This document shows, one piece after another, positions 55,148-64,000 of a DNA stretch of 64,000 nucleotides (positions are counted from its first letter, which is position 1; each line of letters opens with the position of its first letter). The stretch is from positions 643,432,974 to 643,496,973 of the forward strand of contig NC_064616.1 of assembly GCF_023898315.1 (NCBI RefSeq), written 5' to 3'. This DNA is from Schistocerca nitens. Its lineage: Eukaryota > Arthropoda > Insecta > Orthoptera > Acrididae. The translations under genes were made by a program, and so were the position numbers. Under the pieces are notes generated by a model, which was not told the origin of the DNA, did no database searches, and was given only the letters and a program-made list of their open reading frames with translations.

Positions 55148-55304
55148 ATATCCGTTTGACCTATGGCAGTGCCATCTAGCGGGCCAAACATAGCGCCATC
55201 TTGTTTCCCCCTTCAAGCTGGACATGTTTCGTTCTTTGTAGTTTTTTCGTTTGACGCTTATTTCGTGAGATATTTGGCCCGATGACGATCAATGGACCAC
55301 CTTG

Positions 55305-55476
55305 TATATATGTTTGTGTCCTTTCTTTCTGACATGTTCTGAACCTTTAGGGACAGAAAGCGGAGCTTGGCTTTTATAATCTTTTAGGATTTGTCTCAGC
55401 TGACGATGACTGTAGACTGGACCTGGTGATCACCAACTGTTGTTGGTGGTGAACAGGCCGAATATAGCTGTGAATC
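55305..55476. other. Unassigned short spacer
   Basis: Nothing recognised between the transposon end and the next SINE. Confidence 0.5.
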
Positions 55477-55491
55477 CACATATATCCGCGC

Positions 55492-55699
55492 CCGCATCTC
55501 GTGGTCGTGCGGTAGCGTTCTCGCTTCCCACGCCCGGGTTCCCGGGTTCGATTCCCGGCGGGGTCAGGGATTTTCTCTGCCTCGTGATGGCTGGGTGTTG
55601 TGTGCTGTCCTTAGGTTAGTTAGGTTTAAGTTCTAGGGGACTTATGACCACAGCAGTTGAGTCCCATAGTGCTCAGAGCCGTTTGAACCATTTTTTGAA
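55492..55699 (+). repeat. SINE, body family 1, Gly(CCC)-like head
   Basis: Full-length head, slightly deleted body; exact 15-base duplication ccacatatatccgcg (55477-55491 and 55700-55714). The head is almost identical to the 3904-4116 copy, suggesting a recent insertion. Confidence 0.96.
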
Positions 55700-55714
55700 C
55701 CACATATATCCGCG

Positions 55715-57589
55715 AAGACGGAAGAATGTCCATCTGTGATCTATTTGGCCGAGTAAGAAAGTAGTTCCTCGTTTTAGCGCCCTCTTTGGCGAATGACATA
55801 ACTGTTGGCGGATGTAGAAGGCTCACTGTGGTTTTTGTTGCGAAAGCGTGTCGAAAAGTTATCTTGTATAAGCACCATCTGTGTGGCGACTGTTCGAAAC
55901 TTTGTGGCGCCACGGCTGGAGACAGCATGGCTGGTGACAGCCTCTGCAGTTATCGGTGTGCGGCACACACAGCAAAATAGAACACCAAACCAACCACACG
56001 TTTGCTACAGTTACTAATTTAAGATAAGAAATTAGATGTTAAGGAATTATATTTTCAGCCTACTAGGAAACGTGCCTGATTAGTTTTCCAGACGCTCCAC
56101 CCCAGTCGTCAACAAACTGTACAATCTTGTCTTGCACGGGGGAGCGGAATTTCTTGACTTGTAATCAGCTCGACATCAACGGGTCGTTTAACAACAAAAC
56201 GTTCTCCGGGACTCGGGTGGTCGCCGAGGAGGCCAGACAGCGCCGATGAATAGAGCGACGCAGTTTAAAGTTTCGGGGCGACAATCCATTTAGGGCGGCG
56301 TGACAAACCGATGTAGGCGGGGCCACGTGGGCGCCCAGCTACAGATTGCGTCCGGCGATGCGACGCACTTGTTGCCGTGTAAATACCGCGCCTGGCAGTC
56401 GACAAAGGCCCGGGACCGCGCTGCACTCTAGGAAAGAACAGGTTCTGCACGCCCTGAAATATTGTTCGTGACGATGGAGCAGAATCTGTTGTCAGCACGC
56501 GACGAGGCGCCGCCTGCTATCTGCCGGCCCCATCGCACCGCTGCGTAATGACCTGACAGCCACGAAATGTTTGCATTTCTTATAATCTGACGGCAGGACG
56601 CCGCCACCTACGCTCCACGAGAGCGGTGTGGGAGCCTGGCTCAAATGGCCCACCTTACGATGTTAAATCCTCCACCACCAGACCTGTATTCAGAAAATGC
56701 ACCCGGAAAGGCAGGATTACTGCCACGACTGGGGGTGACAAGACTGATGTTTTTCGTTATGTTCACTTGTGTGTCACTGAAGAGAGAAAAGTCTTTAAGT
56801 GACAAAGATTACGCCTTCGCAATCAGCAGTTACTTCCCTTGGAAAGAAAAATAATAACTGAGAATAGCTGAAAAACTGGTTGCATGGTAGATATGTTTTT
56901 TTTTTTTTTTTTTTTTCAAATTAGTCTCTACATGACTGAGCAGCACTTTCTGTGGTGTCTCCCGCAGGTAACTGTTTATTGTCACACAGAAAATAAAAAC
57001 GGTAGTGAACGACTGTTCACTTACAGCTTGCCAGAGTATTCGACATATCATCCTTAATTTTTGCTTATCAGATGGGAAGTGCACTGTTTCGGCGAGCTAT
57101 AAGCACTAAAAACGTGTAGTTGAAAACTAGTGAAGGAGAACGCACATTTTCCTGTCTGCACATTTTCGTGCCTTTCTAGTACAATATTTCGACTCTGAAT
57201 CGCTCGTGTACCTGCTATTCCAGCATTTCCGACTACACATGATACCGACAGGGCCGGTAAAACGTGGCGATCTCGATCGGGTTCCAAGGCTTGCTATTTT
57301 TCTTTTCAACTGGGCGTTTCAGTCTCTATGATGGTATTACGATAATATTCAGTCATCTTACAATGAAATATATGGGAATATTATCTTTTTCACGAAATGA
57401 TGTTAAAGGAGTTTATTCATCGATTATTCGAAACAGATTGTACAAAGATTCTGCTGTTTGTATCGTATGTAGTACGTGGTGGCCGTGAGAAATCGATAAG
57501 GCTGATTAAGTCACATTCGGGGGCGTGAAGATATTCATTTTTCTCCAGTTCTATAGCACAAAATAATACCAGTCAAAGATGATATATTT
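55715..57589. other. Unassigned sequence; CpG-rich 56110-56640; T21 tract
   Basis: The CpG-rich half-kilobase has frames on both strands and no motif. A T run lies at 56896-56916. No gene is supported. Confidence 0.4.
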
Positions 57590-57600
57590 ACATTAAATTC

Positions 57601-57744
57601 AGATGCTTCAAATGGCTCTGAGCACTATGGGACTTAACATCTATGGTCATCGGTCCCGTAGAACTTAGAACTACTTAAACCTGACTAACCTAAGGTCATC
57701 ACACAACACCCAGTCATCACGAGGCAGAGAAAATCCCTGACCCC
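57601..57744 (-). repeat. SINE, body family 1, Gly-type, 5'-truncated
   Basis: Exact 11-base duplication acattaaattc (57590-57600 and 57745-57755). The minus strand starts at ggggtcagggattttctctg, exactly where the tRNA-Gly-like part ends, so only the Gly-type linker and body remain. Confidence 0.95.
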
Positions 57745-57755
57745 ACATTAAATTC

Positions 57756-59244
57756 TCCTTGCTATAAAGTAACAAAATACATATAGTATTCAGAAGATCT
57801 GTGGTAGTTCTTTTGCGCAATTAGAAGGAATTATAACAAAATGTATTTAAATCTAAATTAATTATTTCCTCCTGCAAAACCCTATCTTTCCACTAAAAAT
57901 CTTACACGGACCCGCTTAAACTTGTGTTGCAGTGTGCAGAACTAAAACGAATAGTTGTAAAACACTGCCATACGGAGTTGATTTTACGACTTGTTACTCA
58001 GGTTTCTAAGAACAAGGCGCGGTATTTTCGGCGGCCCATAAATATTAATGTTCGAACAACCATATTTCAAAGAATACTGTTTGAGTGAATGTTAGGGAGA
58101 AACGATTTCGACGAAAATCTTGTCAAAAGGACTGTTCCGATCTCGGTAAACGTCTGTTCCGCAAAAGCAGCAAAAGCTCTATCGACGTTTGCCACAGAAA
58201 TAAAAATTTTGTTTGTCGCTTGTATGATTTGCGCCGGCAGCTAACGGCAGTGGCTGTGCTGTTGGTCCCGCAGGGTCGTGGTTGGCTGCCACGTCGTTAC
58301 TCACGGGGAGCCACGGGATTTTTATGAGACACAGCCCAGTATGAGCTCTACGCTCATTATCTCGCGCCAAGCACCGTTCGAGCAGCGGTCGGCTTTTGCG
58401 CACGTGGCGGTGGTCTCCGGGGTCAGGTTTTCCCCATACTCTCCGATTATTCGCTTGTCATTACAAGCGTGACACGGATAATCGGAGAATTATTGAAGAA
58501 AGAGCTTAGAGTTAGAACGACAGTCAAGATATTTCATAAAGATGTAATCTTCCTGGTGTGTGTGTGTGTAACCTTAATAAGCTGGTGACGCTGTTGGGGG
58601 GATGGTAAATGATTCATTACTATTATAAAAACAACTGAAAAATTAACGTTATTGTGATCCGAACAAGTAATCTGACCACTTCAGTGATAATCTCACACAA
58701 ACTGAAAATATTCTGCAGTGGTTAAGATAATGAATAAGTATTCACCAAGAGCAAACCACCCTCTAGCACCGTGATTTACGTTTCCCGTAGTTTCTTTCAA
58801 TCAGTAAAAGCGAGAGCCAACGTCAGTCCTTCACCGAGACCGATGTCGAACTCATTTTCCATTCATGTCCACAAGAGCCTGGTGCTCCATTTTTAATGAC
58901 CTCAGTATCAACGGGAGTTAACTATATAGATTTGGCGCTCTGTTCATAGCAGAGGTGGTACATCCTATCGTATGTTTCATTGAACATATTTGATTTAAAT
59001 AAATACTACAGTCCAGTTGTTGCATAATTATCCAAACATACCGTAATTTTTCGCTCCTCTGTAATACAGATTCTTTTCGATCTTAATTTGGCAAGTAATT
59101 AAAGTTTTCGACTAAATTCAGTAGAAGCATTAAAAAATTTGTAATTATAAGGGAAACATGAGTCCGAAAATTGAAACTTCTGTATACGGTTTGAAGAAGA
59201 CATTTTTATTTTCCTTCATGCGCTATTAAATATAATGATTACAC
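57756..59244. other. Unassigned sequence
   Basis: Apart from the hairpin at 58441-58487 and a CpG-richer patch at about 58230-58430, nothing recognised. Confidence 0.45.
58441..58487. repeat. Two-part perfect hairpin
   Basis: Outer arms ctccgattat (58441-58450) and ataatcggag (58478-58487) are perfectly complementary. Inner arms cgcttgt (58452-58458) and acaagcg (58463-58469) form a second stem with a 4-base loop, separated by a short bulge. Confidence 0.75.
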
Positions 59245-59405
59245 TTAGATTTTCTGGAGTTTCCCTAAATTGACCAAGGCGAATGCCGGAACGGTTCCTT
59301 TGAGACTGATACGGCTGGTTTCCTCTCTCCATACTTGTCCTACCCGGATTTGTGCCCCGTTTGTTGTATTAAATCGTCGTCGAAGAGGTGTTAAACCATG
59401 ACCTT
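59245..59405 (+). repeat. S2-family SINE fragment, plus strand
   Basis: 'gagtttccctaaattgacca', 'gcgaatgccggaacggttcc' and 'gatacggctggtttcctctc' correspond to the S2 body. The head is missing. Confidence 0.7.
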
Positions 59406-60943
59406 CCCTCCTCCTTCTACAACCCACAGTCACTCAGTTAGCTGGCATCCGATTAACTTTCATTAAGCAAAATGAGATGCGGTACTGCAATAACAGCTTT
59501 TTAACTTTTCCCAGTTGGGACCTAAGATTGCGCCAAATTCTATGACATAAAAATATTTTATTTTTCAGTAAAAATTTGTCCCTTAGAGTCATCTAGGCAT
59601 TTTAAATGTTACCATTCTACGAAATCTAGACTCTCTAACACGCTAAAGAAGGTCGTTTGTATGTAAGGAAAAGAAAAAAAAGTACGTCTGTGGCACATCG
59701 ACGCCATACTATTCTACTCAGGATACCACAGGACGCTCCGAAGCGCGGCAAATAAACATCCCATTAAGAAGTCGGAAATGGACCTCTTTACAAAGAAATA
59801 CGCAACACGACTGTCTGCTTTTGGACGGCGAGTTTGGGAGGAAACAGGCCGTTGCCGAATTTCGTCTGAGTTTTTGGGAAGAACGTAAGCAGAAGCTGCG
59901 CGTCTCACCTAAGCAAACGGCTGAGAGCGCCAGCCTATACAAACGAGGCCCGGCTATAGTTAGTAGTCGCTGGAATTCCAAACAACGCCGGCTATTGTAG
60001 TGCGGACCGCTTCCAGGGCACTCATTCATGCATTGCCGTGGGCTCCGCGACCATACGTGGCTGGCAACAATAATGAAGGCACTCGCCGTGCGTAATGCAG
60101 CCACGAGAACAGATGCAGTCTTCACTTCTACCCACAAGGCTACTTCTGCCGAAAAATAAGATCAGCACTAAGAGTTCCAACTACACACTGTCGTCACTTG
60201 GTCACACTGTAAACTCTAGATCTGACGACAAAGACCAGTATCAGATTTTTCTGTCTATTATTTCCCAGGTATTCGGTTAATACTACTATTTTCGGTCGTT
60301 ATATACGATTAGTAAGGTAAGACCTGTGTAACACGATTATTATATCTGTGGAATATTAAGTTGTCAATGTAAATATCTATATTCAGTTCCGATCGATTGG
60401 AGGCTTTATGTGGCATTCAGTGCAACACTTAATTCCGAATATGTGGAAAATATTAAGTCGGATTTCGCATCAGACTGAAGAGACCTCTAAATGTCAAGTT
60501 GAGCTGTTTCAACGATAACAGGCACAGACTAACTTCAGCAGAACAAGGTTCTGAAATCGACTCTTATAATATCTTCGCTTTCAACTAAGAAATCTAGAAC
60601 TTTGAACACAAATGGCTTAAGTGAAAGGGAAACAATAATTTAGTGTTTTGTTGATGTCGAGGCTACTAGGGACGAATCAGTGACGAACTGATCAGTCAGA
60701 TAAGTGCTATTGAAAGAACGCGCCAGTCATTTACCTTTAGTAATTTAAGGAGGTCACAGGAAACCTAACTGAATTTTTCCAGATTATATTTGGGTCCTAC
60801 TCTTGCCAAATGCAGTTTTTGTCTCTTAACTGCCTCGACACTCCTATCGGTGCTTAAAAATTTAGAAATGTTGCTGTTCATATGAGTTTGGGCATGGTTC
60901 ACTGAATCTCCCGATTTATAAATCGAAGATTAGAGCATGACAT
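59406..60943. other. Unassigned sequence with GC-richer 59700-60120
   Basis: The 139-codon minus-strand frame at 59718-60137 overlaps others and has no family features. Confidence 0.45.
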
Positions 60944-61150
60944 ACCGTCAACAACGAGGTTACTGGAGACTGAGCAAAACTCAAATTTGACTAGGATGGG
61001 GAAAGAAATCAGCCTTGTTCTTTCCAAATCAACTATCCCAGCATTCGCCATAACCGTTTTAGGGAAACTGTGTAAGACTTAAATCAGTATGTCTGGACGG
61101 TGATTTGAAACTCGGGTCTGGAGTCTTAATCACTGCGTCACCTCGTTCGG
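60944..61150 (-). repeat. S2-family SINE, near full length, diverged
   Basis: 'ccgtcaacaacgaggttact', 'ggatggggaaagaaatcagc', 'ctatcccagcattcgccata' and 'cactgcgtcacctcgttcgg' in S2 order with a recognisable tRNA-like end. Confidence 0.8.
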
Positions 61151-64000
61151 TGGATATCCCAAAGTAGAATCGCTGTTCAAGAGAAAAAAATTTGACTTAC
61201 ATCGTAGTTTGTAGTACGTTATCGAGTAAACATTATGCCTTGTCGTAATAGTATTCGTGTCATTCAGAGAGATTAAAACGTTGCGTGGGTTATGAAGAAA
61301 GAATTGAAACTTCTGAACTTAGAACAAGATGTGTCAGAATAACCTAAGACCTGTTCGAGACAAAAATAGCTATAGAGCTTTGCTGAATCATCAGCCGTTG
61401 AGTTGACGATCCAACCCAATATAGCGCAAAAACGAAGGCGCGAAGACTGCGATGAATAGGTCTTACTGGTCTTAAGTAGCAACAAGGAAAGCTTTCGACC
61501 ACACGTCATATAGTGACTCCAGTGAAATGTTGGAAGAATCATGTGCTGCAACTACGACGCATGTCGATACGTGAGGGCTAAATCCAAGCGCTGCAGCTGC
61601 AGATTCTAAAGGGCGGAACTCCATCTTCAGGCTTTCTGTTAGCTAGTGAGCACATTACTTAATATATTTTAAAACAGCAGCTGACCGGTCTAGTAAGTTG
61701 CTAGCGGTGGATTAAAATGTCTCCATAGTTGTAACAAAAGCCGCCATTTTTTTAGAATACTATTAATACAAAGTTCGTCTCAGGAAGTGGCTAATTTTCG
61801 ACCGTGTAGACCCCTGGTGATTTTTGTAGCTGCTGCAGCCTTAACAATAATCGCTATGGACGCTCAGTATTTTCAAACGAATGTTCAAGATGGATGTGAT
61901 TGAAACACGGAAATAATAATGACCAATAAACTTGATTTACAAAAGCGATGTATATCGATGCTTTCTGTGGCATATTTTCATTAAATTATTTGCTGTGGCT
62001 TCGTTTACTGCAATCCATTGCTTTTAATGCGAACTATGAAATAAATTCTGTTGATGTTCATCCACGGTTTGACAAAAACAGTGTAAGACAACCCCATGAA
62101 TCCTAAATCTGGACTCTAGAGCGTTATCGAACTCGGTCCATCGATAATAGAAGTAAAGTGTTTTACTCCTGCATCTTTTTCTGTGCTAGTGTGCGATGAA
62201 GCCAGAAAGAGAACAAAATATTCCCGCATCGGTCAATTTACCACTTCAGTATTATAATAGCTTCATTAACTGAAATCTACAGTGAATTAAGAGCGCAGGA
62301 AACAAACACTGAGGCTGCAACGTGAGAAGCTTACCAGTAACGCCCACCAGAAGTTGTGCCGGCAGATACAATGGCTATCGTTGTCCGTTTCTTCTCATTT
62401 CCTTTGCTTCTGAGTGGCAAACTGAAAAGCGAAGAGGACGGCTGGCAGAACAAACAGAAAGCGACTAACGGCTGCTGGAAATAGCCCACGGATTTCCATT
62501 CTGCTATTTTAAGGGTGTTTGTTGTCGTTAGCCACAGGGCACTGTCTTAAGGGACCAAATGAAGACCAACCTGCCTTATGCCCCGCCTTATTGGCTACAT
62601 TGCTCACTTGTGGACCAGTCATAGTGTATTTATTACGCATGTAGTACTTCGAATAATTCTGAACATTTTCATCATATCCATAGTACATAACGCAAAGTCC
62701 GGGCTCTTTCATTTACAACTTCACGTGACTTACAGAAAGTTCATATTTTAAGAAGAGTGAGGACAAATGCAAACAGGGAAAGTGATTTGCATAGCTTAAA
62801 TTTCACTCCCGAAGGCACTGTCACGTAGTCGTTAAACTCTGGAATGCTGTAGACTGTGCACCTCACACAGATTACACGTGACATTTCCAATAAATATACT
62901 ACTTTCGAAACAACTCTTTTTTATAAATCATGATCGATAAATTTAGACAGCTATTAATTCAAAGTCTTTATACGGTTATCGCCAATAAATTAATTGTCTT
63001 TAAGCTGAAGATCGTCATCTTCATTTCTATGACTTCTACAGCAGGATAAATATATTTTCAAAACTTATCCTTGAATTATAGTCTCATCTTGTCTACACAT
63101 CAGTGTTGTTCATGCATGTTTTCTAATAACTACCACTAATGTTACATTACGTCATTACGATATTTTTATTTTTCTGGGAACTCAAAAGCTTTCTTGGTCC
63201 ATCCACCACCTATTTTCTCTTGTCACCTGCTTCCATTTCCATTACTGTCGTAATCACATCTTCCATTACCGTCTGTTCTCCAATCCTAGTAATTTTCCCA
63301 ACATGGCTCTCTCTATTGCTAATTCATAGTACAATTACATGTGTTTGGGACGAAGTTTTGTTATGAGTTTAAAGCAAGTTCAGTATTACACTATTCGCAA
63401 AAGAAATGAACACACGTTTTCTCATACTTTTTTTTTTTTTAACAAAAGGAGAATGACGCTACAAGTTACCGAAGTAGATGAAACCGAGATACGTTCAAAG
63501 TGTGTAATGAAATTCGAAAATATAAAGAGAATACCACTTACTGACGTAATTAAATGATTAGAACAATTGTCATAACCTGTAGTTTATAGTACTGGAGTTA
63601 CAAGTTGAAACAACGAAATCGCTGCAAAAAGCTACAGATTATGCAATGAATATTTTACTGGTTATTGTAGTATTTCCAATTTTCTCAGACAAATTAGCGA
63701 ATGATGAGACTATCTCTAATGCCTCCACTACAAACAAATCATGAAAGCACGCAGTAGTCTCTAACAAACGTGCAGATTCTAAGCAGTGAATGAAATAAGG
63801 CAGGATTATTAACAAGAGGCAAATTATACCTGGCGACATTTCTCTTTTCCTTTTGCAAAATTGTTTTACACGCCCATCATCATGTTAGTGCCCATTTGTT
63901 AGTTAAATTTGCATTCTTTAGTTTTGTCTTCTTGCTTCCTGCTTAGCCTCTAACGATCTGGTTCTAATTACTCCAACAGCAATGGGCAAAATATGAGTTT
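61151..64000. other. Unassigned AT-rich sequence to the window end
   Basis: No transposon end, SINE or protein family recognised in almost 3 kb. Frames of up to 92 codons (61273-61551 minus) lack motifs. Confidence 0.45.

Larger units (their letters stand above)
53364..55304 (+). mobile_element. DD41D-type transposon with about 285-bp inverted repeats
   Basis: Outer words are 'cagggtggtccattgatagt' and, from the right, 'caaggtggtccattgatcgt'. Arms run 53364-53648 and 54954-55304; the right arm is lengthened by a 54-base SINE fragment and its duplication. TA follows the right end; the left flank reads CA, so that TA has mutated. The arms carry repeated 'gatggcgct' words. Confidence 0.93.

Noticed and set aside
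1-64000. CRISPR arrays, prokaryotic operons, phage or plasmid functions
   Set aside because: Dispersed SINEs, tRNA-derived heads, TA-flanked mariner/Tc1 elements and absence of dense gene arrays show eukaryotic nuclear DNA. The tandem repeats found have only two units or are microsatellites.

Overview
This is a nuclear intergenic or intronic stretch of a large, repeat-rich arthropod genome. I found no intact host gene, no rRNA or functional tRNA gene, and nothing prokaryotic (no operons, no CRISPR array). The best guess for the source is an orthopteran, probably a Schistocerca-type grasshopper. That guess rests on remembering the dominant tRNA-headed SINE, whose head contains 'ggccgagcggttctaggcgc' and whose body contains 'ttaggtttaagtagttctaa', as abundant in those genomes. 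The taxon is an inference; the repeats themselves are read directly.

Cut-and-paste transposons: at least nine separate relatives of the IS630-Tc1-mariner superfamily are present. One looks intact: a Tc1-like element at 9019-10445 with an uninterrupted 340-residue transposase, sitting inside a (TA)n tract. Two have a D-41-D catalytic spacing and long inverted repeats (23596-25161 and 53364-55304), and both are broken by frameshifts and stops. A 1.2-kb Tc1-like element (36701-37904) is broken. Three elements keep their ends but have lost the catalytic core (6298-7018, 17942-19090, 21003-21682). Two are transposase N-terminal remnants (30571-31336 and 52551-52995). Two foldback elements (16667-17085 and the arms at 38274-38834) carry no coding sequence.

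Retroposons: about twenty SINE copies belong to one body family, most with exact 9-16 bp target-site duplications. The same body carries either a class-II (Leu/Ser-like) tRNA head or a tRNA-Gly(CCC)-like head. A second body family likewise occurs with a tRNA-like head (16338-16630, 38002-38935) and with a 5S-rRNA-like head (27058-27373). A third family ('S2', tRNA-like head containing 'tggcgcagtggttagcacac') has about ten copies. One 5'-truncated LINE with reverse transcriptase and C-terminal remnants lies at 44015-45170, and a LINE-like 3' tail at about 29970-30033.

Insertion order can be read in several places: SINE in SINE (15065-15290; 39222-39640), foldback element in SINE (38002-38935), a 54-bp SINE fragment in a transposon inverted repeat (55083-55158), and Tc1 in microsatellite (8965-10456).

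Possible non-repeat coding pieces are weak: a Cys-rich N-terminal fragment (318-566, minus), a C-terminal fragment (about 28110-28556, plus), and two open frames next to splice-like signals (12134-12412 minus; 31381-31605 plus). The remainder is AT-rich unique-looking sequence with a few CpG-rich islands and microsatellites. The modular, head-swapped SINEs are the most interesting system here.
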